This document shows, piece by piece, positions 10,830 to 20,681 of a stretch of DNA of 64,000 nt. How positions within the stretch are numbered: the stretch's first letter is position 1; each line of letters starts with the position of its first letter. The notes beneath the pieces are model-generated. The model ran no database searches. It saw nothing but the letters and a program-made list of their open reading frames with translations, and was not told the origin of the DNA. The position numbers and the translations under genes were made by a program. Origin of the DNA: Rhodoferax sp. (GTDB lineage: Bacteria; Pseudomonadota; Gammaproteobacteria; Burkholderiales; Burkholderiaceae_C); the NCBI RefSeq assembly GCF_028715765.1, contig NZ_JAQURE010000002.1:1-64000 (forward strand), in the 5' to 3' direction.

Positions 10830-11676
10830 ACACCGTCTTTCCCTTGAGCACAAACAAGTCACGCGACTCACTGAAGTTTTCAGCATGCCCCACAAACAAA
10901 AGCCCGCCGGGCACCATGACGCGGTGGATACGCTCGAGCACTTTGCGCTGGGTGGGGGCATCAAAGTAAATCATCACGTTGCGACAGAACACCACGTCAA
11001 AAGGCTCGCGAAATGGCCAATCATCTCGCACCAGGTTGACACTGATGAAGTCCACCATGCGCTGCAGCTCAGGCTTGACCCGCACCATGCCACTGTTGCC
11101 ACCCTTGCCTCTGAGAAAATATTTTTGAAGCTGCGCTTGCGTGACATTTTTCAGGTTTTCCAGCCGGTAGACGCCTTGCGCTGCGCTGGCTAACACTTTG
11201 GAGTCGATGTCGCTGGCCGTGAGCTTGAGGTGGGCGTTGCTGCCCAGGGCATCGGTGGCCGTCATGAGGATGGAATAGGGCTCTTCACCAGTAGAAGCTG
11301 CACTGCACCACACGCGCCATGGCGCATGACCGGGATGGCTTTGAAGATACTCACTGAAAATGTCAAAGTGATGGTGTTCGCGAAAAAACGAGGTCAGGTT
11401 GGTGGTCAGCGCATTGATGAATTCTTGCCACTCAGAGCCCTCTTGGTTTTCCAGCCAAGTCAAATAAGCCTTGAAGCTTTGGTGCCCGGTTTCACGCAGG
11501 CGGCGTGACAAGCGGCTGTAGACCATGGCGTGTTTGCCATCGTGCAGGCTGATGCCAGCGCGCTGGTAAATGAGCTTTTGCACGCGGTCAAAGTCTGCAT
11601 CTGACCAAGCAAACTCACGCCCTTGCACCTCACTCATGCCGGCGTCTGGCTGAAATTGTCCGGCTAAAACTGACAT
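10816..11676 (-). CDS. cheR: chemotaxis protein methyltransferase CheR
   Basis: A 286-residue CheR. An N-terminal helical domain (ISLHDGKHAMVYSRLSRRLR) is followed by the SAM-binding methyltransferase domain with RVWCSAASTGEEPYSI and FDVVFCRNVMIYFD. It methylates receptor glutamates using S-adenosylmethionine. The first 14 residues before MSEVQGREFAW are weakly conserved, so the ATG at 11637 is an alternative start. It is 21 bases downstream of cheW in the same direction. Confidence 0.93.
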   Translation of the reverse strand: MSVLAGQFQPDAGMSEVQGREFAWSDADFDRVQKLIYQRAGISLHDGKHAMVYSRLSRRLRETGHQSFKAYLTWLENQEGSEWQEFINALTTNLTSFFREHHHFDIFSEYLQSHPGHAPWRVWCSAASTGEEPYSILMTATDALGSNAHLKLTASDIDSKVLASAAQGVYRLENLKNVTQAQLQKYFLRGKGGNSGMVRVKPELQRMVDFISVNLVRDDWPFREPFDVVFCRNVMIYFDAPTQRKVLERIHRVMVPGGLLFVGHAENFSESRDLFVLKGKTVYERR

Positions 11677-11697
11677 GCGTGTGCGGGGGGAATGACC

Positions 11698-12186
11698 TCA
11701 GAAGGCGTCTGATGACAAGCCCATGTCAGGGGCGGACATGAGTTTTTCAATGTCAAGCAAGATCAACATGCGATCAGCCAGGGCACCCAAGCCGATGACG
11801 CAGTCGCGGTCAATCACGCTGTCGACCTCTGGCGCGGGGCGCTGGTCTTCAGCCGAAAGCTCCATCACGTCGCTGACCGAGTCCACCACAATGCCCACAA
11901 TGCGGTGATGCAAGTTGAGAATGATGACCACGGTGAAGGCATCGTATTGCGCCTGGGCGCAATTGAACTTCAAGCGCATGTCCACAATCGGCACGATGGT
12001 GCCGCGCAAGTTGACAACGCCTTTGATGAACGAAGGGGCGTTGGCAATGCGTGTGGGCGGCTCATAGCCACGGATTTCTTGCACTTTCAGAATGTCAATG
12101 CCGTACTCTTCACGGTCTAGCCGGAAAGTCAGGTATTCACGGGCACCCACAGCCAGGGCGTCGTTCATTTTTTCTATTGCACTCAT
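11698..12186 (-). CDS. cheW: chemotaxis coupling protein CheW
   Basis: A 162-residue CheW made of one SH3-like CheW domain ([19 protein letters not shown], then [18 protein letters not shown]). It links receptors to CheA. The ATG is preceded by an AGGAG-like site (12190-12196 on the minus strand). It lies 29 bases downstream of cheA. Confidence 0.94.
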   Translation of the reverse strand: MSAIEKMNDALAVGAREYLTFRLDREEYGIDILKVQEIRGYEPPTRIANAPSFIKGVVNLRGTIVPIVDMRLKFNCAQAQYDAFTVVIILNLHHRIVGIVVDSVSDVMELSAEDQRPAPEVDSVIDRDCVIGLGALADRMLILLDIEKLMSAPDMGLSSDAF

Positions 12187-12215
12187 CTTTTTTCTCCTGA
12201 GGTGAGTTGGGCGGG

Positions 12216-14363
12216 TCAGTGGCGAGACCGGCGAACCAAGGCAGCAGTGTCCAAAATCAAGGCCACTTTGCCGTCGCCCAAAATGGTAGCGCCCGACACA
12301 TTGGGCACTTTACGGTAGTTAGACTCCAGGTTTTTCACCACCACTTGCTGTTGGCCCAGTAGTTCATCCACCAAGAGCACCACCCGGCTGCCTTCGGCCT
12401 CGATCACCACCATGATGTCACTGGCTCTTTCGGTGTCAAAGCGCGGCACCTGAAAGACTTTTTCAAGTTCAATGACCGGCATGTATTCATCGCGCACCTT
12501 GACCAATTGGGCATCTTGACCCACTGTGCTGACGGCATTGGATTTGACCTGGAAAGACTCTACTACCGACGACAACGGCAATATGTAAACCTCGTTGCCT
12601 ACGCCTACCGACATGCCGTCCATGATGGCCAGCGTGAGCGGCAGTCTCACCGACACTTTCATGCCATGACCTTCATCTGATTCAATGTCTACTGTGCCAT
12701 TGAGTGAGGTGATGTTGCGCTTGACCACATCCATGCCCACACCGCGGCCAGACACATCGGTGACCACTTCAGCGGTCGAGAAACCTGGTGCAAAAATCAA
12801 TTGCCAGACCTCAGCATCGGTCATGGTGTCAGACACATCCAGACCTTTTTCACGCGCCTTGGAGAGGATTTTTTCGCGCGACATGCCTTTGCCGTCGTCG
12901 CGCACCTCAATCACAATCGAGCCGCCTTGGTGTGCCGCGGAAAGGGTAATGGTGCCCGTTTCAGATTTACCGGCTTTGAGTCGATCAGCGGGCAGTTCAA
13001 TGCCATGGTCACAACTGTTGCGCACCAAATGCGTGAGGGGGTCGGTGATTTTTTCAACCAGGCCTTTGTCAAGCTCAGTGGCCTCGCCCTGGGTCACAAA
13101 GTCAACTTTTTTACCCAGTTTGCTGGCCAGATCACGCAGCATGCGTGGGAAACGGCTGAAAACGATGGACATGGGGATCATGCGAATCGACATCACAGAC
13201 TCTTGCAAGTCGCGGGTATTGCGATCCAGGTCTGTCAGCCCGGTGAGCAGTTGTTGGTACAGCGCCGGGTCAAGTGCGCGGCTGTTTTGCGCCAGCATGG
13301 CCTGGGTAATAACCAATTCACCCACCAGGTTGATCAACTGGTCAACCTTGTTGATGGCCACCCGGATGGTGGCGGCTTCGGGCTGTACGCCGCCCGCTGG
13401 GGCAGCGCCGGCTGGTCTGGCTGCAGCTTTGGCCACTGGCACAGGTGCTGGTGCTGGTGCTGAAGTGGATTCAACCGCTTGCGCCATTGCTGGCAAGGTG
13501 GGAACTTCGGGGGCTGCAGCAGGGGCAGACGTGCCAGGAGCACCGGGAGCGCCGTCAAAAAAGCCAAAAGTTGCCTCTGGTTCGGCCGATTGTTCTTGAA
13601 TCTGGACGTTTTCACGTGCCACATGAAACACAAAAAGGTCAAGCAAGTCTTCATTGCTTGAGGTGGTCAACACATCAAACAATCGGCTGCCTGGTGCTGC
13701 ACTTGGCACCTCTTTGACATCTCCCAAACCTGGAATGTCCCGAAACAATTCCATCAATGCATTGGCATGGTCTTGGCTTTCCATGTGCGCGATGGTGATC
13801 AGCAAATGACGTTTGCCGTCAGGGTCTGCACCTTTAGATGGCGCAGGGGCTGCAACGGCCACCGCTGCAACAGGCATTGCCACAGGAGCTGTTACTGGCT
13901 CTGCAACAGGCGCAACCACGGGTGTAGCCACGGTTTCACCCGCCACCAGTGCACGAATCCGGCGAACCAAGTCGACCGTGGATGGCCCCTCGCCAGTGTC
14001 ACCCGTTTGGTGACGCGCCAGCAAACTGCGCGATGCGTCTGCCGACTCAAGCAACACATCGACCATGGCCGCATTGGGCATCAGCTCGTGGCGGCGCAAT
14101 TTATCCAGCAAAGACTCCATTTGATGCGTGAGCTCTGCCACATCAGAAAAACCAAAAGTGGCGGCACCGCCCTTGACCGAGTGGGCACAGCGAAAAATGC
14201 CATTGAGCTCTTCATCGTCCGCCGTTTCCAAATTCAGACTAAGCAACATTTGCTCCATCAAATCGAGGTTTTCACCAGCTTCTTCAAAAAAGATTTGGTA
14301 AAACTGACTCAGATCAAAGTCTGCGCCTGAGCTGCCTGATTCTTGATGTACATCTGCCATCAC
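12216..14363 (-). CDS. cheA: chemotaxis histidine kinase CheA
   Basis: A 715-residue CheA. The P1 domain carries the phosphorylated His61 in [15 protein letters not shown] long Ala/Pro/Val-rich region (about 140-330) holds the P2 part. The dimerisation helix begins near [16 protein letters not shown]. The ATPase domain has the N box [13 protein letters not shown]1 RDDGKGM and G2 [12 protein letters not shown]. The C-terminal CheW-like domain ends the protein. It phosphorylates CheY and CheB in response to receptors. ATG at 14360 is an alternative start one codon later. Confidence 0.95.
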   Translation of the reverse strand: MMADVHQESGSSGADFDLSQFYQIFFEEAGENLDLMEQMLLSLNLETADDEELNGIFRCAHSVKGGAATFGFSDVAELTHQMESLLDKLRRHELMPNAAMVDVLLESADASRSLLARHQTGDTGEGPSTVDLVRRIRALVAGETVATPVVAPVAEPVTAPVAMPVAAVAVAAPAPSKGADPDGKRHLLITIAHMESQDHANALMELFRDIPGLGDVKEVPSAAPGSRLFDVLTTSSNEDLLDLFVFHVARENVQIQEQSAEPEATFGFFDGAPGAPGTSAPAAAPEVPTLPAMAQAVESTSAPAPAPVPVAKAAARPAGAAPAGGVQPEAATIRVAINKVDQLINLVGELVITQAMLAQNSRALDPALYQQLLTGLTDLDRNTRDLQESVMSIRMIPMSIVFSRFPRMLRDLASKLGKKVDFVTQGEATELDKGLVEKITDPLTHLVRNSCDHGIELPADRLKAGKSETGTITLSAAHQGGSIVIEVRDDGKGMSREKILSKAREKGLDVSDTMTDAEVWQLIFAPGFSTAEVVTDVSGRGVGMDVVKRNITSLNGTVDIESDEGHGMKVSVRLPLTLAIMDGMSVGVGNEVYILPLSSVVESFQVKSNAVSTVGQDAQLVKVRDEYMPVIELEKVFQVPRFDTERASDIMVVIEAEGSRVVLLVDELLGQQQVVVKNLESNYRKVPNVSGATILGDGKVALILDTAALVRRSRH

Positions 14364-14407
14364 GGTCTCCTGAGAATATGGACGTTGCCTGCGTTGGTGA
14401 GGCGGTG

Positions 14408-14770
14408 TTACTTGATTACTTTTTTGAGAACTTCAATCAGCCGCACGGGGTCAAAAGGCTTGACCAACCAACCGGTCGCACCCGCCGCCCGGCCGGCTTG
14501 CTTCATGAGGTCACTGGATTCGGTTGTCAACATCAAAATAGGAGTGGTTTTGAAATTCGGGTGCTCGCGCAGTTTGCGCGTCAAACCCAAGCCGTCCAGA
14601 CGTGGCATGTTTTGATCGGTCAACACCAAATCAAAGGTTTGAGTTTGGGCTTTTTCAAAGGCATCTACGCCATCAACAGCTTCAACCACCTGGTAACCGG
14701 CGCCCACCAATGTGAATGACACCATCTTGCGCATCGACTGCGAATCATCAACAGCTAGGATCAAAGGCAT
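14408..14770 (-). CDS. cheY: chemotaxis response regulator CheY
   Basis: A 120-residue single receiver domain. Acidic residues DD are at 8-9, the phospho-acceptor is Asp52 in LVLTDQNMPRLDG and the conserved lysine is in GWLVKPFDP. When phosphorylated by CheA it should bind the flagellar switch encoded further on (fliM, fliN). The ATG at 14770 is preferred to the upstream TTG because GGAG lies nine bases before it. Confidence 0.92.
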   Translation of the reverse strand: MPLILAVDDSQSMRKMVSFTLVGAGYQVVEAVDGVDAFEKAQTQTFDLVLTDQNMPRLDGLGLTRKLREHPNFKTTPILMLTTESSDLMKQAGRAAGATGWLVKPFDPVRLIEVLKKVIK

Positions 14771-14802
14771 GAAAAACTCCGACAAATTCAGACATAAAAC
14801 AT

Positions 14803-15252
14803 TTAAAAAAGCTCAATGGAACCCGCTTGCATTTCATCTTGTGTGACCGGGTTGGGACGCTCCGGAACTTCTTCAACAAATGGCACTGCATCACCATCTT
14901 CAAACCCCATGGCATCTGAAGCCAAACGGTAAGCGCAACCCTGCAAAATTTTGGAGGTGTGCCCGATCAACTGTGAGGCCATGTCTTGAAACTGCAATTC
15001 GGTCACTGCCGCGTGCAATGCGGCGCGCGCTTGCTCCAGCTCCTTGACGGTTGCCAAATCAGGGGCGGACAGGCCTGCGCTGGCTTGCGTGAAACGCAGC
15101 ATCAAATTCTCCATGGTGTGCGCCAACAAGCCATCGAGTCGATTGAGGTCGTGCACAACCACCAACAGCGAGTCCTGCACCTCAGCCACCAGCATCAAGG
15201 GCAGTTCGACGGTGGGTACTGAAAATGATGTTTGATCAGGCGAAACAGCCAA
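14803..15252 (-). CDS. small CheZ-like chemotaxis phosphatase (putative)
   Basis: A 149-residue, largely helical protein at the head of the che operon. The segment LQFQDMASQLIGH near residue 90 matches the CheZ active-site helix QDFQDLTGQVI, in which the Asp and the Gln four residues later take part in dephosphorylating CheY-P. The protein is shorter than enterobacterial CheZ (about 214 residues) and lacks an obvious C-terminal CheY-binding tail, although it ends in an acidic stretch rich in Glu. The start is TTG at 15252, supported by AGGAGAG just upstream; the nearby ATG is out of frame. Function is inferred from the motif and position next to cheY. Confidence 0.65.
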   Translation of the reverse strand: MAVSPDQTSFSVPTVELPLMLVAEVQDSLLVVVHDLNRLDGLLAHTMENLMLRFTQASAGLSAPDLATVKELEQARAALHAAVTELQFQDMASQLIGHTSKILQGCAYRLASDAMGFEDGDAVPFVEEVPERPNPVTQDEMQAGSIELF

Positions 15253-15323
15253 TCATCTCTCCTGTGAGCGGGAAGCCAAAAGAATAAGCCTTACCATTGC
15301 AGACAATCATAGCGCCAATCACC

Positions 15324-16436
15324 ATGCGTCAAGCTTCAAACTCAGCCCCCTTGCGAATACTGCACCTGGAAGATTCCACGCCAGATCATGAGCTGGTCAA
15401 GCGGGCGCTTAGCAAGGCTGAAGTTTTTGCTGTGTTGACTCAGGTAGACACGCTAGAAGGTTTTTCAAATCTTCTCTCAACGGCTGAGTTTGATGTCATC
15501 TTGGCTGACTACAGGCTGCCAGGCTTCACGGCTTTGGATGCCTGGCAAGTGCTTCAGAAATTGAAGTTGCGCACGCCTTTTGTGTTGCTCTCAGGTGCCA
15601 TTGGTGAAACAGCTGCTGTGGCAGCTATCCAACTGGGCATGAGCGACTACCTGCCCAAAGCAGACTTGAGCAAACTTGGGAGAGTGGTGAATCGTGCCTT
15701 GGAAGTGCACCACATGCAGCTAGAAAAAGAGGCTGCACACCTGGAACTGGCAGCGTCTGAAAAGCGTTTGGCCAGTTTCGCTGAGCACTTGCAAAGCGCC
15801 ATCGAACAAGAGCGTGCAGCCATTGCGCGCGAAATTCACGATGACATTGGGGGCTCTTTGGCCGCCATTCGCTTTGACCTGGCCTGGGCCATGCGCCACA
15901 CCCATGATGAGTCCTCTTTATCTCATTTATCCAGTGCCAACGAGATGCTCTCGCACGCCTTGCAAGCCAGTCAGCGCATCATGATGAATTTAAGGCCGGC
16001 GGTACTCGATCAAGGCTTGGTGGCTGCATTGCATTGGCTGACCACTGATTTCTCAAAAAGAACCAGTTTGCCGGTCAACCTGCGGGCACCTCAGAAAATT
16101 GAGTCTTTGAGCAAGGCGGTGCAGTTGACTGCCTACCGTACCGCACAAGAAGCACTCACCAACATCAGCAAATATGCCTGCTGCAGTGCAGTTCGTGTTG
16201 AACTTTCAGACAGTGGAGGGCTGTTGACTCTTGAAGTCAGCGACGATGGCATCGGCGTCACCGAGCAAGACATGGCCAAAGCCAGCTCTTTTGGCATCAG
16301 AGGTTTGAAGGAGCGTGCGCGAACCGTGGGCGGATGGGTAGATGTGAGCTCGACAGAGAGCCATGGCACGTCGATCACGCTCTCTATCCCCCTTGACTCA
16401 GAGTCAACTGAATTTCTTGGAGAAGCCAACACATGA
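15324..16436 (+). CDS. histidine kinase with N-terminal receiver domain
   Basis: A 370-residue cytoplasmic sensor protein without membrane helices. Residues 10-125 form a receiver domain with Asp62 in VILADYRLPGF. A short linker helix leads to a NarX-type (HisKA_3) dimerisation domain with His172 in REIHDDIGGSLAAI and an ATPase domain with LEVSDDGIGV and GIRGLKERA. It probably takes phosphate from another kinase and feeds the response regulator encoded next, with which it overlaps by ATGA. ATG at 15324 is chosen over the upstream TTG. The pair sits between che and fli genes on the opposite strand, so a motility role is plausible but not shown. Confidence 0.85.
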   Translation: MRQASNSAPLRILHLEDSTPDHELVKRALSKAEVFAVLTQVDTLEGFSNLLSTAEFDVILADYRLPGFTALDAWQVLQKLKLRTPFVLLSGAIGETAAVAAIQLGMSDYLPKADLSKLGRVVNRALEVHHMQLEKEAAHLELAASEKRLASFAEHLQSAIEQERAAIAREIHDDIGGSLAAIRFDLAWAMRHTHDESSLSHLSSANEMLSHALQASQRIMMNLRPAVLDQGLVAALHWLTTDFSKRTSLPVNLRAPQKIESLSKAVQLTAYRTAQEALTNISKYACCSAVRVELSDSGGLLTLEVSDDGIGVTEQDMAKASSFGIRGLKERARTVGGWVDVSSTESHGTSITLSIPLDSESTEFLGEANT

Positions 16437-17062
16437 TCAAAGTCATTCTTTGCGACGACCATGCCATGGTGCGCCGTGGCATACGCGACACCTTGTCTGA
16501 AGCGGTAGACATTCAAGTGACCGCCGAATCTGGCAGCTATGCAGAAGTGCGCGAAGCCATACGGTCGAATGCCTGCGATGTACTGGTGTTAGACATCAAC
16601 CTGCCAGGACGCGGCGGGCTGGAGGTGTTGGCTAGCCTGCGAGAAACAGAGTCGTCCATCAAGGTTTTGATGGTGTCGATGTACCCTGAAGATCAATACG
16701 CGATTCGTTGCCTCAAGGCGGGCGCTCAAGGCTATTTGAACAAGGCCGGTGACCCGGCGGAGCTGATTGCCGCCGTGCGCACTTTGGCGCAGGGACGCAA
16801 ATACGTGACCCCGGTCGTGGCTCAAATGCTGGTGGAAAACCTCAACACCCCTGAGAGCAGCAGCCCGCACGCGAGTTTGTCAGAACGAGAGCTGCAAACC
16901 TTGTTGAAAATTGCCTCAGGCAAGCGCTTGTCTGACATTGCCCAAGAGCTGATGCTGAGCCCAAAAACAGTGAGTGTGTACCGCGCCCGGGTGCTTGAAA
17001 AACTCAAGCTTTCCAACAATTCTGAATTGACCGTGTACGCCATACGCAACGGCTTGGTCTAA
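16433..17062 (+). CDS. NarL/LuxR-type response regulator
   Basis: A 209-residue response regulator. The receiver domain has DD at 8-9, phospho-acceptor Asp54 in VLDINLPGRGG and a conserved lysine in YLNKAGDP. The C-terminal LuxR-type helix-turn-helix reads LSERELQTLLKIASGK to LSPKTVSVYRARVLEKL. It should act as a DNA-binding partner of the receiver-kinase protein with which it overlaps. Targets are unknown. It ends six bases from the fliR stop on the other strand. Confidence 0.9.
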   Translation: MIKVILCDDHAMVRRGIRDTLSEAVDIQVTAESGSYAEVREAIRSNACDVLVLDINLPGRGGLEVLASLRETESSIKVLMVSMYPEDQYAIRCLKAGAQGYLNKAGDPAELIAAVRTLAQGRKYVTPVVAQMLVENLNTPESSSPHASLSERELQTLLKIASGKRLSDIAQELMLSPKTVSVYRARVLEKLKLSNNSELTVYAIRNGLV

Positions 17063-17068
17063 CTTTCT

Positions 17069-17836
17069 TTACTTTGGCGCAAAGATATCAATGGCATGAT
17101 TCATCAAAGCCAAAAAGGGTTGATCCAACATAGGTAACGTGGCAGCCATGCCCACCAGCCCGACGGTCAAGGTGATCGGAAAACCAATGGCGTAGATGTT
17201 CATCTGTGGTGCCACGCGCGACACAATGCCCAACGCCAAATTGGCGAACATCAGCATGCCAACCATGGGCAACGACATCCATAAACCGGTGGCAAACAGA
17301 TCTGCCCCGAGCTGCTGAATTTTCATCAGCCTGAGGGCTTCAAGGAAATTTTGATCGAGTGGAAACGCGGAAAAACTTGAAATAACGGTCATCAACACCA
17401 GCATGTGACCGCCCATGACAACAAACATGAAGGTTGCCATTTGGCCAAAAAATCGTGCCACAGCGCTGGACTGAGACCCCATGGATGGGTCAAAAAACGA
17501 GGCAAAACCCAGCCCCATCTGAAACCCTACCACTTCACCTGCCAGCTCTACCGCGGCCAACACCACGCGCAAAGCAAACCCGATAGCCAAACCTACCCCG
17601 ACTTGCTGTAATACAGCTCCCATGGCACCTGCAGAATTGATGCTGACAACCGCCTGATCTTGCAAACTGGGTTGAGCGGCTAGCGCAACAAAAAAAGCCA
17701 GCCCGATGCGGGCACGCACAGGAAAAGCTTTTGAAGAAAAGATGGGCGCAGAAGTGAACAGCGCCAAGGTGCGTAAAAAAGGCCAGATCAGCGGCGACAA
17801 CCATGTGGTAAGTTGCGCCTCAGAAAAAGTAATCAC
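17069..17836 (-). CDS. fliR: flagellar export protein FliR
   Basis: A 255-residue polytopic membrane protein with about six helices, the usual size of FliR. Characteristic segments are RTLALFTSAPIFSS near the N-terminus and VGFQMGLGFASFFDP in the middle. It is part of the FliP-Q-R export gate. It follows fliQ by 10 bases and is the last gene of the fli run. Confidence 0.93.
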   Translation of the reverse strand: MITFSEAQLTTWLSPLIWPFLRTLALFTSAPIFSSKAFPVRARIGLAFFVALAAQPSLQDQAVVSINSAGAMGAVLQQVGVGLAIGFALRVVLAAVELAGEVVGFQMGLGFASFFDPSMGSQSSAVARFFGQMATFMFVVMGGHMLVLMTVISSFSAFPLDQNFLEALRLMKIQQLGADLFATGLWMSLPMVGMLMFANLALGIVSRVAPQMNIYAIGFPITLTVGLVGMAATLPMLDQPFLALMNHAIDIFAPK

Positions 17837-17846
17837 AGCAAAAAAG

Positions 17847-18116
17847 TTACATCACAGAGGCAGGTATGGCCTCAAGCATGCGCCGGATGTAATCCACCAG
17901 CGTGCCTAACATCCAGGGCCCGGCCAATGTCAACACGGCAATTGCAGCAATCAATTTGGGCACAAACGCCAAGGTGGCTTCATTGATTTGCGTGACCGCC
18001 TGAAAAATACTGATCAGTAATCCAACCACCAGTACAACCCCCAGAATAGGGGCTGAAATCATCAACAACATCCACAGCGCATCTTGCCCCATGGACAACA
18101 CCAATTGAGAGTTCAC
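17847..18116 (-). CDS. fliQ: flagellar export protein FliQ
   Basis: An 89-residue protein with two transmembrane helices (about 15-37 and 50-72). The segments APILGVVLVVGLLISIFQA and QINEATLAFVPK are typical of FliQ/SctS. It is part of the export gate with FliP and FliR, and lies nine bases after fliP. Confidence 0.94.
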   Translation of the reverse strand: MNSQLVLSMGQDALWMLLMISAPILGVVLVVGLLISIFQAVTQINEATLAFVPKLIAAIAVLTLAGPWMLGTLVDYIRRMLEAIPASVM

Positions 18117-18125
18117 ATCTCGTCC

Positions 18126-18896
18126 TTAAACGACAAAACTGGCAGCCAGTGACCCCAACAACAGATTCCAACCATCTGCCAGTACAAAAATCATCAACTT
18201 GAAAGGCAAAGCCACCAACACAGGCGAGAGCATCATCATGCCCAGCGACATGAGCACACTGGCCACCACAATGTCGATCACTAAAAATGGAATAAAGATC
18301 ATGAATCCAATTTGGAAGGCCGATTTGAGTTCACTCGTCACAAACGCCGGAATCAACACCCGCATGGGCGCGGTGTCTGCCGTGGTGGCGACATCGAGCT
18401 TGGCCAGCTTAACAAACAAAGCCAAGTCAGATTGACGTGTTTGCTTGCTCATGAACTGGCGCATGGGTACTTCAGCCTTGAGCAAGGCTTGATCAAAAGG
18501 CAAAGTGTTGGTGCTGTATGGCAGGTAAGCATCGTTGTAGACCTTGTCCAGGGTGGGTCCCATGACAAACAGCGTCAAAAACAGTGACAAACCCACGATG
18601 ACCTGATTGGGCGGCACAGACTGCGTGCCCAAGGCTTGCCGCAGCAAAGACAGCACAATGACGATGCGGGTAAAACCCGTCATCATCAGCAAAATGGCAG
18701 GCAAAAATGAAAGCGCCGTGAAAAAAAGCAGCGTTTGCACCGGCACCGAGTAACTGGTGCCGGTGCTGCCCGTGCCCAGCAACAACGGTAACTGTGCAGA
18801 GTTTTGTGCCCATACCACCGCTGGCACACACAGCATGGACATGACCATGCATTTCGCAGCTCGCGACATCACCCACCCATTCAAAATGTGCTTCAT
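18126..18896 (-). CDS. fliP: flagellar export protein FliP
   Basis: A 256-residue export-gate protein. A cleavable signal peptide (residues 1-31, ending VPAVVWAQ) is followed by [18 protein letters not shown] and later the [20 protein letters not shown] segment, both diagnostic of FliP. ATG at 18896 is chosen; one at 18869 is an alternative. It follows fliO by 11 bases. Confidence 0.94.
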   Translation of the reverse strand: MKHILNGWVMSRAAKCMVMSMLCVPAVVWAQNSAQLPLLLGTGSTGTSYSVPVQTLLFFTALSFLPAILLMMTGFTRIVIVLSLLRQALGTQSVPPNQVIVGLSLFLTLFVMGPTLDKVYNDAYLPYSTNTLPFDQALLKAEVPMRQFMSKQTRQSDLALFVKLAKLDVATTADTAPMRVLIPAFVTSELKSAFQIGFMIFIPFLVIDIVVASVLMSLGMMMLSPVLVALPFKLMIFVLADGWNLLLGSLAASFVV

Positions 18897-18907
18897 CCCG
18901 ATACGCG

Positions 18908-19228
18908 TCAAGACGGCTCCACCATGGAAGTGGCTTGCGTTTGCACAAGACTTGAGGCAAACGCCACCGGAGCCACAGAGGTGTGTAAACACGAAATGTG
19001 TTGTGGTGTCACGCCCAAGGTCAGCCAAACGCGTGCCTCAGGTGGACCCACCTCTACTGTGACCACCTTCTGATGGGTACCAACACTGACAGCAGAAACC
19101 ACACGCGAGACGCTAGACACGCCAGACAACTTGCCACCTGCACGTGCTTGCAGCCACTTCAGCCCCACAGGTACCAGCGCCAGCAACACCACAAACAACA
19201 ACACCGACACCCAAGCCTGCGTCATCAC
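18908..19228 (-). CDS. fliO: flagellar assembly protein FliO
   Basis: A 106-residue protein with one N-terminal membrane helix (residues 7-26) and a small cytoplasmic domain containing [13 protein letters not shown] and [11 protein letters not shown], the FliO hallmarks. It helps assemble the FliP ring. It lies three bases after fliN and 11 before fliP. Confidence 0.85.
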   Translation of the reverse strand: MMTQAWVSVLLFVVLLALVPVGLKWLQARAGGKLSGVSSVSRVVSAVSVGTHQKVVTVEVGPPEARVWLTLGVTPQHISCLHTSVAPVAFASSLVQTQATSMVEPS

Positions 19229-19231
19229 ACG

Positions 19232-19669
19232 TCAACCTTTGCTGACGCGGCGCAAACGCTCAGACGGGGTCACCACGTCGGTCAAACGAATGCCAAATTT
19301 GTCATTCACCACCACCACTTCACCTTGTGCAATGAGGTAGCCGTTCACCAACACATCCATCGGTTCACCTGCGAGTGCATCGAGCTCCACCACCGACCCT
19401 TGCCCCAACTGCAAGATGTGCTTGATAGGCACTTTGGTGCGCCCAAGTTCCACAGACAGCAGCACCGGAATGTCCAACACACGGTTGATGTCGTTGATTT
19501 GGGTGTCCGTGCCGCCCGAATAACTGGGCGTGGCGTTACCCGACAACACACCACCCGATTCATTTTTGGCGGTAGCAGCGGCAGCAGTTTCAGCCGTGTT
19601 TTGCTCCATCAGGGCTTCGGCCCAATCTGCCATGCCATCGTCTTCGACCGGGGTATCTTCAGTTGCCAT
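19232..19669 (-). CDS. fliN: flagellar switch protein FliN
   Basis: A 145-residue C-ring protein. The C-terminal SpoA domain (from about residue 70) contains IPVLLSVELGRTKV and LGQGSVVELDALAGEPMDVLVN. The first 60 residues are acidic and variable. AAAGGTG seven bases upstream supports ATG 19669; GTG at 19678 would give three more residues. Either start overlaps the 3' end of fliM, which ends at 19659. Confidence 0.94.
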   Translation of the reverse strand: MATEDTPVEDDGMADWAEALMEQNTAETAAAATAKNESGGVLSGNATPSYSGGTDTQINDINRVLDIPVLLSVELGRTKVPIKHILQLGQGSVVELDALAGEPMDVLVNGYLIAQGEVVVVNDKFGIRLTDVVTPSERLRRVSKG

Positions 19670-20663
19670 GTTTATCACCTTTCCAATTGAGGTCGTTGCT
19701 CCTCAGGCATTTGTCAATCTTCAACGCATATTTGGCGTTGTGCGTGCCGTATTGGCATTCAAAAATAGGCACCCCATCCACCTTGGCTTGAATGCGGGGC
19801 TGTCGATCCAGCTCAATAAAGTCACCGACCTTCATGGCAATCAGCTGCTCAACAGTCGCATCAGCATGCGCCAACTCTGCCACCAGCACCACCGGTGCGG
19901 CTTGAATTTCTTGCGTCAACACATTCACCCAACGCCGATCCACTTCAATGGAATCGCCCTGGGTTGATGAATACAACACATCACGAATCGGCTCAAGCGT
20001 GGCGTAAGGCATGCAAATATGCACCGCACCCGTGATTTCACCAATTTCCAACTGAAACGTAGTGGATACCACAATTTCACTGGGCGTGGCAATGTTGGCA
20101 AACTGTGGCTGCATTTCAGAGCGCTGGTATTCAAGCTCCAGCGGGTAAATGCCCGTCCAGGCCTTTTTGTACTCTTCGGTGATCACATCCACCATGCGGT
20201 TGATCACCCGCTGCTCGGTGGCTGAAAAATCTCGCCCCTCAATGCGGGTCTGAAACTTGCCAATGCCGCCATACAGCGATTCGATCACACCAAACACCAA
20301 CGCTGGCTCGCACACAATCAAGCCGCTGCCGCGCAATGGACGAATGGCAACGATGTTGAAATTGGTGGGGACTGCCAACTCACGCAAGAAAGCGCTGTAG
20401 CGCTGCACACTGACGGGGCCCACAGAAATTTCAGGGCTGCGGCGAATAAAGTTGAACAACCCCACCCGCAAGTTCCGCGCAAAACGCTCGTTGACAATCT
20501 CCATGGTGGGCATGCGTCCACGCACAATGCGCTCTTGGCTAGAGATGTTGTACGACCTGACCTCGCCCGTTTCAGCCGCCTCTTCCACCATTTTCTGGCT
20601 CTCGCCAGTGACCCCCTCCAGCAGGGCGTCAACTTCTTCTTGCGATAGAAAAGACTCACTCAT
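19659..20663 (-). CDS. fliM: flagellar switch protein FliM
   Basis: A 334-residue C-ring protein. The N-terminal CheY-binding peptide SFLSQEEVDALLEG is followed by the middle domain (SQERIVRGRMPTMEIVNERF) and a C-terminal SpoA domain (ATVEQLIAMKVGDFIELDR). It couples CheY-P binding to switching of rotation. It lies 18 bases after fliL. Confidence 0.95.
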   Translation of the reverse strand: MSESFLSQEEVDALLEGVTGESQKMVEEAAETGEVRSYNISSQERIVRGRMPTMEIVNERFARNLRVGLFNFIRRSPEISVGPVSVQRYSAFLRELAVPTNFNIVAIRPLRGSGLIVCEPALVFGVIESLYGGIGKFQTRIEGRDFSATEQRVINRMVDVITEEYKKAWTGIYPLELEYQRSEMQPQFANIATPSEIVVSTTFQLEIGEITGAVHICMPYATLEPIRDVLYSSTQGDSIEVDRRWVNVLTQEIQAAPVVLVAELAHADATVEQLIAMKVGDFIELDRQPRIQAKVDGVPIFECQYGTHNAKYALKIDKCLRSNDLNWKGDKHGN

Positions 20664-20681
20664 GATCTGTCAAGCACCAGA

